From Hypomesus transpacificus (taxonomy: Eukaryota; Chordata; Actinopteri; Osmeriformes; Osmeridae), in contig NC_061063.1 of NCBI RefSeq assembly GCF_021917145.1, positions 6,143,944 through 6,207,943 on the forward strand: DNA of 64,000 nt, written 5' to 3'. The position numbers and the translations under genes are program-made. How positions within the stretch are numbered: the stretch's first letter is position 1; each line of letters starts with the position of its first letter. This document shows, piece by piece, positions 1-9,463 of this stretch. The notes beneath the pieces were generated by a model. It saw nothing but the letters and a program-made list of their open reading frames with translations. It was not told the DNA's origin and did not search any database.

Positions 1-1094
1 ATAAAACCATGTGTATAATATTCATATTTAATGTTTGGTACAAGAATACTTCAGAAATGGCAGCATAGTGTTCAGGGAAAGGGGGTGAACTAGAGCTTAC
101 TCTTATAGTGCCCAAAAAAGATGTGACTAAAGGATGTGGTTTGATAGTGCCTGTCACCACAGATACTGAGTTTGTCTGGTAATAAAGACTACGGTCATTA
201 TGTCCTTTTCAGCGCACACTACTCTGGTCATAAAAACATACTTAACGAAGCCGTCCAGCACTGCTCTGTCTGGCTCAGAATCTAATCAACCTTTCTCCAA
301 AGTCAACTCCATTTGCTACATTGTCTGGAAGTTCATTGGTTGCCTCACAACCAGGGCATGTTTGTTTTAATGTAGTGCAATCTGATTGGTGTCGGTGGTG
401 GTGGATGGAGGGAGGGTCCTCTTTTTTGACCCTGGTCCAAACACTTTCCTGGCAACCCAAGTCAGGCGTCCCCCTGAGAGGATTCCACACTGGGGGGACT
501 GGCTTGGTCACACGTTAGCAGACTGTGCGTTTCATGTGGAAATGCATGTGTCCCTCACTATAAGCACATCACTATAAGTATTCGTGTCAAATAAGTAGAG
601 GAACAACAAAAGCACAAAGATTAAACGCATGCAGACATTCCCAGACATTCCCAGACATCACCACCGAATGACTCAGATGTGACAAGGAAAGACAGAGCCG
701 GCTGACTCCTGGGTTCATGCCTCATTTACCCTCAGCCCATCTCATGATGAACAGCACGGAGATATTTAATTCATCACATCAGGAACGTCTACACTTCAGG
801 GTTCATCTTGGATAGTTAGTGTAGCTGCTGATAACCACAATCAACGAGTTTGATGGAAGTGATATATTGGGCTACCACCAGTTTGTTTCGCTATGAGCTA
901 ATATAGTGTCACCACATATTAGGTTTTCACAATGAGCTATAGTGTTTCAGTTTTTGTTTAGCTGTAGATTCCCGTTATTTCATTGTAGAATGTGCCCCAA
1001 AAATGTTTGAAAATTATTTTGTTTACAATAAGCTTGCAGTCCTGTTTTACTATAAGGCACTCATGTATCAATCTGCTATTCTTCTGCTTTCGCA
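1..1094. other. Upstream of the receptor gene; no coding gene seen
   Basis: I see no coding sequence with family resemblance here. A pyrimidine-rich stretch ending in CAG at 1092-1094 looks like the acceptor in front of the receptor's single coding exon, so a 5' untranslated exon may lie in this stretch or further left, but I could not place it. Short open frames on both strands around 275-577 have no recognisable domain. Confidence 0.4.
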
Positions 1095-1098
1095 GAAA

Positions 1099-2209
1099 AT
1101 GAGGTCGACAACAAACGGCTCACTCCCCCTCGTCCTTGCCTCATCCACGGATGACAAGACAGTGGTGGACATCGACGCCATTATGGACAACGTCACCATT
1201 GTGCTTTACATCATAACTGTCTTGCTAGGAACAACTGGCAACGCGATGGTTATCTGGGTGGCCGGGTTCAAACTCCGTCCCAAGGTCACCAACGTGTGGC
1301 TAGTCAACCTGGCTGTGGCTGACTTCATATTTTGCCTCAACCCGCATCCTCTCACTGGTCAAGAAGCTCTTCTTCGACCACTGGCCCTTTGGGGTCTTCT
1401 TTTGCAAGTTCAACGGGTTCTTTAAGTACGCCAACATGTTCTGTAGTGTTTTCCTTCTGGCCGTCATCAGCCTGGACCGGGCAGTGTGCGTCTGGTTGGC
1501 CCATCTTCACCAAAAATCACCGGACGCTCTCGGCAGCGCGGCTCATCAGCGTTGGGGTGTGGGTAGGAGCATCCATTTTGAGCTCCCCCTACTTCGTCTA
1601 CCGGCAGGTTTACTTGGGCAAGAACAACCTGAGCAAGTGCTCGTTTGAGGTGAAAGAGGCCATAGATGGCGACAACACCGCCAAGAATTGGCTGTACTCC
1701 CATTCGCTTCCTGTGTGGCTTTCTGCTCCCCTTCCCTGGTCATCCTCTGCTGCTACGCCATCGCCGGCTTTGGCATACGCCGCACGCGGGCTCTCCGGGG
1801 AAGACTCGCCCTCTTCGCATCCTCGCCTCATTGGTCTGTGCCTTCTTCCTGTGCTGGGCACCCTACCACTGCCTCCTGCTGGCTAAGATGGTGGATAGCA
1901 AGACTGCCGTTGTGAAGATAGGACTGCCTATAGCTAAAGGCTTTGCCTACTTCAACAGCTGTGTGAACCCGCTGCTGTACTTCTGCATGGGGCCTGGACG
2001 TGAGGAGCAGGTTCAGGCAGAGCCTGGCAGGGGTGTACCGGAGGGCCCTAACCGAGGACGAGGACGGGCGCTCCACGCAGTCCAACGAGCGCTCCCATGC
2101 AGTCCAACGAGCACACGCAAGGGAGCAGCTGTGTGTCGAGGACACGCAGGGATGGAGGGGGAAAGGGTCCCTGTCGACACGCCAAGTATCTGAGGGAAAT
2201 GGTGTTTAA
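1099..2209 (+). pseudogene. Formyl-peptide/C3a/chemerin-receptor-like GPCR, frameshifted
   Basis: A class A receptor read in pieces across all three forward frames. ATG at 1099, just after an apparent acceptor at 1094, opens an N-terminus with two glycosylation sequons (NGS, NVT). Then come TM1 with GN, TM2 with NLAVADF, a DRA variant of the DRY motif (SLDRAVCV), TM6 CWAP and TM7 NPLLY. The TM3 and loop sequence resembles formyl-peptide, C3a and chemerin-like receptors, which sense inflammatory peptides on leukocytes; I cannot choose between them. Frame changes fall near 1339-1343, 1496-1502, 1699-1701, 1734-1736, 1797-1800, 1989-1992 and 2094-2096, each a one-base change in a short C, G or A/C run. 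No stop codon interrupts the composite frame. The C-terminus is uncertain: the frame open to 2209 and another running to about 2330 are both possible. This is either a young pseudogene or an intact gene with consensus errors. Confidence 0.8.
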
Positions 2210-2534
2210 CGGTGATAAAGTTGCCGTGGAAACCTTCACAACAGAGGACAGAGGGCAAAATGTATCGCTTTCCCCAAAAATATTTTGTATGGTAACAATG
2301 AAGAGCAATGTATATTTTACAAAAAAATAAGACTCAGTCACCCTAAGGATTCAGTTCTTCAGAATCAAGACAACGGGGCCACACGCATGTAGTATTTTTA
2401 CTCTTCTGTTATTTCAAGTTCAGAATGAAAAAACAGGGCCTACTGTAGCCATGGACAAAGTGCTTTTTCACTGTGTAATGTTTGTTTCTAGACATGATTT
2501 GAGAGTACTATACATAAGAGAATAATGCTGTTAG

Positions 2535-2540
2535 AATAAA
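2535..2540 (+). terminator. Polyadenylation signal of the receptor gene
   Basis: AATAAA lies about 330 bases after the receptor's last plausible stop codon, with overlapping A/T-rich sequence. It is a suitable 3' end signal for a one-exon transcript; the cleavage site itself is not visible. Confidence 0.5.
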
Positions 2541-2712
2541 TAAAATATTTGGTTTCTGTGCAAGAAAACGTGTTTTTCTGTCGAGAATTAGTTCCCAATT
2601 ATGTGACAGTTGAATTGAAAATAGGTTACTGGGAATGTTCATGAAGTTCTCAGAAAACAAATCCTGGTAGTTTCTGTTTTGGTTGAAATGGCATTATTTA
2701 GTTTCTTTCATA

Positions 2713-2766
2713 AGGGCGTGTTCACACTTGACTTCTTTTTCTGAAAAAATAGTGTGAACACGGCCT
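2713..2766. repeat. Short palindromic element
   Basis: The arms 2713-2728 and 2751-2766 are inverted copies matching at 15 of 16 bases (AGGGCGTGTTCACACT and its complement) around a 22-base spacer. The right arm shares the string AACACGGCCTA with the end of the element at about 5330-5472, so both may be pieces of one non-autonomous family. Confidence 0.55.
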
Positions 2767-2830
2767 AACTGTCTAACACATCTAGCATGTCACCATATAT
2801 GACCAACCCATGCACAAGTTCACTCTCTCT

Positions 2831-2920
2831 CAAATTTCCCTTTTGACTCACCACACAATCGCCACAGTGACTTTTCAAATTTCCCTTTTGAATCACCATA
2901 TAATCTCCACGGTGACCTTG
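2831..2920. repeat. 45-bp tandem duplication
   Basis: Two adjacent 45-bp units, the second starting at 2876, each open with CAAATTTCCCTTTTGA and differ at a few positions. The divergence indicates an old duplication. I see no coding or regulatory role. Confidence 0.65.
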
Positions 2921-3367
2921 ACTCGGCCGTGTTTTAAAGGGGCTTCCTCCTTCTGTAGGTTATCTACTAGTATGTCAAAATACACTGACTCGTATGGCGG
3001 TTGGCATTTTTCCAAATTGCATTAGGAATCTATATCACATATTCCTTTTGTCACCTGCCATTGCTACATTTCGACACTGTTTAAGTAAGGGGAGGACAAC
3101 CAGCAGATGCAGCTGCATGAACAATATAAACCAGTGCTACTCCATCCAACAATGGAGGACATACAGTCAAATCTCTGTTGTGGTATGACCAAGCAAAGTT
3201 AAAGGATGGGAGGAGATGTCAAGCACACAACACGAGGGAAAGAAAGGATGACTGGGGGAGGGGGGGCCGTTTGGTCCATGGGGTTAGGGTTAGACAGTTT
3301 GGAAAACATACTTATGTCTCCACAGGCAACCACAAACCTTGGGTTCAGCCACAGTACAGCTCCCCTT

Positions 3368-3412
3368 TACATTTAGTCATTTACCAGACCCTTTTATCCA
3401 AAGTATATTTAA
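3368..3412 (+). repeat. Fragment of a fish interspersed repeat (SINE-type core)
   Basis: The string around CATTTACCAGACCCTTTTATCCAAAG matches the widespread teleost repeat core that ends in CTTTTATCCAAAG. A second degenerate copy lies at 53711-53760. Only a short truncated segment is present, so the class is inferred from the core alone. Confidence 0.55.
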
Positions 3413-5329
3413 AGGTACTGAAAGCAGAAGGAAAAAGATGAGAAACAACTTGTGACTGCCTCTGTTCCTCAAGCTCAGACAGCACATCCTTTTTTAACCT
3501 CTCATTCTGTATTTTACTCTCAGTTCCCTATTCTACAATTCTTCCTTAAATTCACCCTGTCTCAGTTCAACTACTGTTGACATTGAGGGGTCATCTCAAT
3601 ACCATACGCATAAGTGGATTGATGTAGAGCTAAAGGTTTCTGAATTACTTGTGGCAGGAGAATACTAAACATAATCCTAATGTTTGACCCCCTGACATAC
3701 ATAGTTCCAGTCCTCAAAATGTTTTTTTTTCAGTGATTTATTGATAATCAAGTTAGACGGTGATGTCCCAATGTTTTGTGATGTAATTTTAATACCAATG
3801 TGTCCCTTTTCTCTCAGACCAGCTGGTGGTAGTTGTCTGCAAGCTAAACTCACTGTCCCAGAAGAACCCTGAATTCTAGAAGTTTCTGACACGACGGATT
3901 AAATATCTCTGTGCTGTTCAACCTGAGATGGAATTCTGGGGAGAGAGGCATGACCCCAGGAGTCAGCCAGCCCTGTCTATCTTGCATGTTGCTGAGTCAT
4001 TCAATGTTTGTCTAGGAATGTGTGTGTGTTTGTATGTGTGTGTGCAAATATTATGTGTGCGAAATACTCACAGATCAAGTACATATGATTGTGGTTTGGA
4101 AGGGTCTGTTTCCTTTATTTATTTGGTTTAACATGGAACATATAATTGACAGAAAGCCAAACAAACACCAATGTTTAACTGCTTGACTTCTGGACTAGCA
4201 TCCAATTGAATAAAACAAAAGACAATATTAAATTCATGAACAATTGCAAACGTACTACTTTCCCTGTGTAGATGTTTGGTGTGATGGTCAAAAACCAGAC
4301 CCTAGAAGTTACGATTAGACCAGTTCACCACCGGGCTCCTCTCATTGGGTACCAGGCCTGTGATGCCAGGTTGGTGTTCGTCGGGGGGATGGAGGCTACA
4401 CTGTAGAACAAACCCATCATCATTGCAAGAAATTAGCTGTTCTCTGTGTCAACTCATCTTACAGGATTTACTTTGGTGAAAGGTTGATCATCTGAGTGAT
4501 AGTCAGCCCTCTTCTGGTCAGCTAGGTGAAATAAAATGTATGGCTTCTGACCACAAAATACAGAACATTTTGGGCCAATGATTATTGGACAGTGCGTGCT
4601 ATAACAGTTGGTTTCAGTTTTTGATTTAGATTTTTTTTCCCATTGGTATATTTCAAAGGTAGACAGAGACCATGCACTCACTCTCTTTAATGGCCAAATA
4701 AGAGGAATGGCATCTTAAGAGGAAGGCATGTTAGAAGAGTTGAGACATTTAGCTTGAGGAGGTATTGCAGCCACCAGCTACTCTGGTTAAGTCTCAGCTG
4801 TTGTTTTTCCTCATCAAGCTGTCTCCACACCATCAGTATCACGGTATCACACAATTATGCTGACTGAACATGGTCTGTGGCCGCTAATGAGAAGATATGG
4901 TCATGTTTTAACTGAAGTAACTGACCACAGCCTCATCACAAAATAACAATTGAAAGTTTAAACCATGAGATATAAGAATGATGATGACCAATTAATTGAG
5001 TATCAGTTGTTTTTAGTCTTTATGTCACACCAAAGACCTCAGAAGTCACACTATGTGACTACTTGTTTGAATTCCTCAACCCCTTTTTTTAGGTGTGAAT
5101 GTCTGAGGCCTCTTGGTTACATGTTTGGGTGTGAACATGTGTGTAGGCATAGATTATATTTTCCACTGAGTATATGAGAGAAAGAATGTGAGATGTGTGT
5201 GTGTGTGTTTGTTTGTATTTGCATTGGGTTTTTCCAAGATCTTATTGATAGTGAAAGGATCAAAAAGCAGAAAAGGTTACTAGCCAAAGGGACTTCTGTT
5301 TTTCTCAGAAAACATGTAAGATTCTCTCA

Positions 5330-5472
5330 AAAACTAGGCGTCGGACGCTGCGCTTTTTTAGAAGTTTTTAAAAGGCAGCCGCTTTTTTTTAAAGGCGTCC
5401 GCCTTTTTCCTTAGTTTTCCTAAAGGGTTGCTGAAGGCAGCGCTTAAAAAATAAGTCAATAGTTAACACGGC
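5330..5472. repeat. Palindromic non-autonomous element, probable
   Basis: Alternating GCGTC/GGACGC-type and poly-T/poly-A blocks form imperfect inverted repeats (for example ACTAGGCGTCGGACGC against GGCGTCCGCC). The right edge ends in AACACGGCCTA, shared with the palindrome at 2751-2766. There is no coding capacity. It is probably a miniature transposon or its remnant; boundaries are approximate. Confidence 0.4.
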
Positions 5473-6199
5473 CTATTCATTTTTTAAACTAGAAAATGAA
5501 CATCTCATTAACAGGTACAATATTAATTACATTACTCCCAAGTCCAATACCTACTCTTCTGGTTGATAGAAAAATAAATATAGAAAAGTTGTGTTTGCAG
5601 TAGGCCCTACTGGGAATAAAAAAGGTTTCGATGTCGGATTAGGAGGGCAGTCAGGTGGCACCCTCTACTGTCTGGTCGATTGTGCTACATCAGAACTGTC
5701 AGCATAGATCTCTGTGTTGAGGTGGGTGCCTCTAGGGTCCTAGGGTGGTCCTTTGCACAGACTCAGTTGCTGCCCTGGCCTGGTCATGTTAGTGATTTCA
5801 TGTTGGCTCTGTAAAGATTGGAGCAGAGTGAATTTTTTGCGTTCTAATTCCGGGAGTGGAGAAAAGTGAGTATGGCTGATTAGATTTATGTAGTTTCATT
5901 AGGAAACACCTTGAGCAACTTTGGCAGAAGGACTGGGAGCAGCACAGCAAGGAGATTCGTGCTTGACTTTTTACTTGATTTAAAGTCGGGGGAAAGAATG
6001 AGGATGGACAGAGGCAAGGGAGGTGAACATTACAAGGCCTCTGATTGGGAAATTGTGTTTGTAGGGACGGGGCTGGTTGGAGAAATATGTTTGTGGGCGA
6101 GTGGTAAGAGTAGGGAAGCATATAAATGGACACTGAGATGTGCGATACTGGAATGCGTGTAGTATGTCGCAGGTGTTTGCAGAGAGGATAGGAGGTTTT

Positions 6200-6399
6200 C
6201 TGGGGTGGCTGAGCTGCATTACGTATTCACCAACTGCGGGAGAGTAGAAACAATTTCAAGGAAACTCATCCACTTCCGTTATATTAACTTGGCTCTACCA
6301 TTGGATGGCAGTAGTGAGCTAACTGCGCCTAACTTACCAGAGAATTAAAGAGTAAGAAAAACAAGCCACTCGTACAAGGGGCGACGACGCTGAAGAAAG
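6200..6399 (+). promoter_or_regulatory. znf706: Probable znf706 promoter and untranslated first exon
   Basis: A plausible 5' untranslated exon ends at 6399, followed by GTATTT as donor, roughly 490 bases before the acceptor in front of the start codon. CTTCCG at about 6274, an ETS-type core common in housekeeping promoters, lies upstream, and there is no obvious TATA box. The transcription start is inferred, not seen. Confidence 0.35.
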
Positions 6400-6896
6400 G
6401 TATTTAATTACACAGAAAATGACACATTTATATATCGGTTTTGGGAATCTGTATATTGGTTTGTTTTACTTAATGGACTTATAAACGTAGTTATATGTTT
6501 AACGATAGAAAAACCTTGTCTTCCATAGCAAATCAACGAATTATTTGTGCCACATGAAAATGGCTCTTACCTAGCTTAGCCAGCTAGGTTAGCTACTAAA
6601 CTTAACGAACTAATGTTAGTGAGATAATAAGGAGAAGTAGGACCAGCTAAGCGTTTATTTTACTGTTTGTGACGATTTAGTCCATATTTTATCTTGGGGC
6701 TATATTGTAATGTGAAAATCTAGTTAGAGCTAACCATAGCCTTATAACCCGCTGAGTCCACAGAGAGATGTTAAAGTTGGCTAGGCCGCCGTTCGATACA
6801 ATATGATTTACGTTAGCTATCTACATACTTTAGCATTCATATTTTGAGCTAATTGTGGCTATCTAATTTAATGGTGGTTGTTTGGCTAGGTAGGCC

Positions 6897-7465
6897 ATGG
6901 CTCGCGGGCAGCAAAAGATTCAATCCCAGCAGAAGGCTGCCAAGAAGGCAGCCGATAAGAAGAAAGGACAGGCCGCCGACCAAAAGATTGCAGCCAAGGC
7001 TGCGCTTGTGCACTCGTGCCCAGTGTGCCGGGTGAGTTTGCTGAGCTTGTATTTTACATGTAGGACCCGACCCTGAATGTGCATGTCCAAGTCCCACACT
7101 TGTCCAGATAACGTTCGATGACTCATGGCGAACCTCCTTTACTTATGATTGCTGCTTTGTTGACTGTTCGCCATTTAAGAACTGCTCTGCAATTTCTCAG
7201 TGGAGAATAGTTACCTGTGTGTCACAACAACTTCTTCCCATAATTACATCTGGAATAGCTCTATTAAACAAATATATAATATACAATATATAACTTTTGA
7301 ACTGTGTCAGGTGGTCAGAGTGTAGTGTCAGTTAACTGTGTAACATACTTCATATTGTTCTTAATTTAGACACAAATGCCTGACCCTAAGACATTCAAGC
7401 AGCACTTTGAGAGCAAGCACCCCAAGTCTCCCATGCCCCCAGAGCTGGTTGATGTCCAGGCTTAG
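6897..7465 (+). CDS. znf706: Zinc finger protein 706-type small protein
   Basis: Two coding exons, 6897-7031 and 7370-7465, with a GTGAGT donor at 7032 and an acceptor TAG ending at 7369, give 76 residues, the length known for ZNF706. Residues 1-37 form a highly basic Lys/Gln/Ala segment of the SERF type, starting MARGQQKIQSQQK. Residues 41-62 carry one C2H2 finger (CPVC...HFESKH), followed by a short tail ending in PELVDVQA. ZNF706 is a small, strongly conserved nuclear protein linked to repression of self-renewal genes and, through its basic part, to effects on protein aggregation. GCCATGG is a good start context and no other ATG competes. The finger half is nearly invariant in the family. 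The basic half (KKAADKKKGQAAD) differs more from the human protein, so this could be a fish paralogue. Confidence 0.93.
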
Positions 7466-8770
7466 ATGTCCTGGAGCTGGCACAGGAAGGGTAAGCTGGA
7501 CCTTGAGGTCTCATGTATGTTCCTATTATAACAGTACTATTAACATAGTCAGTATTTCAATGTTCTTTAGGTGTTAAGATCCTTCTCTTTCCTGTTTTGT
7601 CAGAGATTCGATGGATGAGGAAAGAGAAGATGGAAGTCGAAGGAGGAGTACAGGGATTAATGGTCATGGGTGGTGGTGGGGGGGGGACTTAGGGATACTT
7701 GGGCAACATTGACCTGAAAGAGGGCGGGCACCAGCACCCGTTTTTGTATTTATTTTGTGTACATTTGGCCCCTTTAGAAAGATATCCCACTATAAGGTGT
7801 ACAGTTCTTACCCACTGACTAAGCACTGATCGTCCTGATGTAACATCAATATAAGGACCTTATTTACTGGTCATTTGTCAGTTGGAAGTGTTAGAATGTC
7901 CCTTTATTTTACACCTTAAACTGCACCTCATGCCAATTTTTGTACACCTCTCACATACTCTTGTGCAAAATATTGATAATCTGACGTTTTTGAGAATGTG
8001 ATGCCAGTGTGGAGGATACTGTATTTGTAGTCCAGTGGCGTGTTTACCTGGTATACCCGAGTCCTCAAATCATTCAAATTTGGCCTGATACCTACTATAC
8101 TTTGATTAAAAAAAATAACAAAGTGAATAACTGATTTCCAGGGTCCACACTGATGCAATGTTACGGTATTCTGCATGTTACCCTTTCTAATAAATTGAGC
8201 CGAATATAAAAACATTCCGTGGCCTATATTTAGATGTAAACCGAAAGAGCTGTTTTTTTAGGGAGACAGCTGTGGTTATGGCAAGTAGCTGAACACCTTA
8301 ATGAGAACCTATCTACTGGTCTGGTATTTATGCGAACACTTGTTTTAAAATACAGATTATTTACGACAAGTCTGTTCACATACCACCTGCCACTTCTGAT
8401 CTTTCAATGGAGGTGTGTATGTCCGCTTTCTGTCACATATGCATCAAAAGGAGCCGTTGATCCCATGCAGAAGACTGCAGTACATGGTGGATCTTCACAT
8501 CAATGTGAAGGCACTGTGCGGTCAGCTCTCCTGAAGTCTGCTCACTAAGGCGGACAAACTGTCAGTCCCTGTGTACATAAGTGACTACAAAGATTAGATT
8601 TTTCATTGCTACGAACTTGTACTGGTTAAACGTGTAATTAAAGAAATCTAGAACATCTTTTGGGAGTATTTCCTGCCCCTTTGTGTGTGTTTCCATACCA
8701 GCAAAAGGGTCCAAGTCCTCAACTAAAACTTATACACTACACCTGAATAAAGTTGTTGAACCAGACAATC
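7466..8770 (+). other. znf706: znf706 3' untranslated region with an intron and two polyA signals
   Basis: A GTAAGC donor at 7491 and a TTTTGTCAG acceptor ending at 7603 mark a likely 3' UTR intron 25 bases after the stop codon, too close to it to be expected to trigger nonsense-mediated decay. AATAAA occurs at 8189-8194 and again at 8746-8751, so short and long 3' ends are possible. No gene is otherwise seen; the open frames between 7928 and 8548 look incidental. Confidence 0.55.
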
Positions 8771-8883
8771 CATTGAGAGACTGATAGGTGACCAGTGGCG
8801 GATATAATCTCATGTTCAAAGTGTTACATACATTCATCGTTTTTGAGCTAAAGGTATGAAATCTCTGGGAGATGGTAAGTATT

Positions 8884-9075
8884 AGGGGTGGGAAACTTTT
8901 GGTACCTCACGATTCGAATCGATTCTTGGGCTCACGATTTGATAAAAAATCGATTCATGATTTAAAAATCAAATTTCGACTCAATATATGCTTAAATTAA
9001 AAAAACATTTTAATTGTGAATCGCTAGAAGACTGAATCGAGATTCATATGTGAATCGATTTTCCCCCCCACTCCT
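8884..9075. mobile_element. MITE-like element with inverted ends (hAT type, probable)
   Basis: The left end AGGGGTGGGAAAC and the right end TTTTCCCCCCACTCCT are imperfect inverted repeats. The interior is A/T-rich and self-complementary, with repeated GAATCGATT and AATCGATT motifs. It has no coding capacity. The size and termini fit a non-autonomous DNA transposon common in fish. A clean target-site duplication is not visible, so the copy is old. It lies between the convergent znf706 and bmp8a genes. Confidence 0.65.
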
Positions 9076-9345
9076 ACTAGATAGTGTGCTAGTATGGATG
9101 TTGAGACCTTAAAGATCCCAGTTTCTTGTTGGAGGATTCTGTTTGTCAGATCATTTAAATTACATCATAAAAAAAAGTTGTATGGTTGTGTTAGGCCCTT
9201 TGACCCACTACACCACGGGGTCCCCCTTCTATATACTTGGAAATAACATACATTACTTGACTAATCAGTTAAATTAATTATCAATTGGTTTGAGTGAGAT
9301 TTGAACCAGGGCTACCGACAGTAGACTCAGTGGTACAACATATTG

Positions 9346-9351
9346 TTTATT
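9346..9351 (-). terminator. bmp8a: bmp8a polyadenylation signal
   Basis: TTTATT on the plus strand reads AATAAA on the coding strand, about 110 bases after the bmp8a stop codon. That would make a short 3' UTR. Confidence 0.6.
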
Positions 9352-9463
9352 GATTTACAATATCCATAGGTCAAAGGCCATTCACATAAGAACCGGTCTA
9401 TACCCGTGTAGAATATTCTAGAAGTACACAATGGTTAACAGTGTGGGGTAAATGACATCACAA

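Larger units (their letters stand above)
2541..6200. other. Intergenic stretch, receptor to znf706
   Basis: No gene is supported here. The stretch holds a 16-base inverted repeat (2713-2766), a 45-bp direct duplication (2831-2920), a fragment of a common fish interspersed repeat (3368-3412), a short TG tract (about 5192-5213) and a palindromic A/T- and GCC-rich element (about 5330-5472). Open frames are short and lack family features. Confidence 0.5.
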
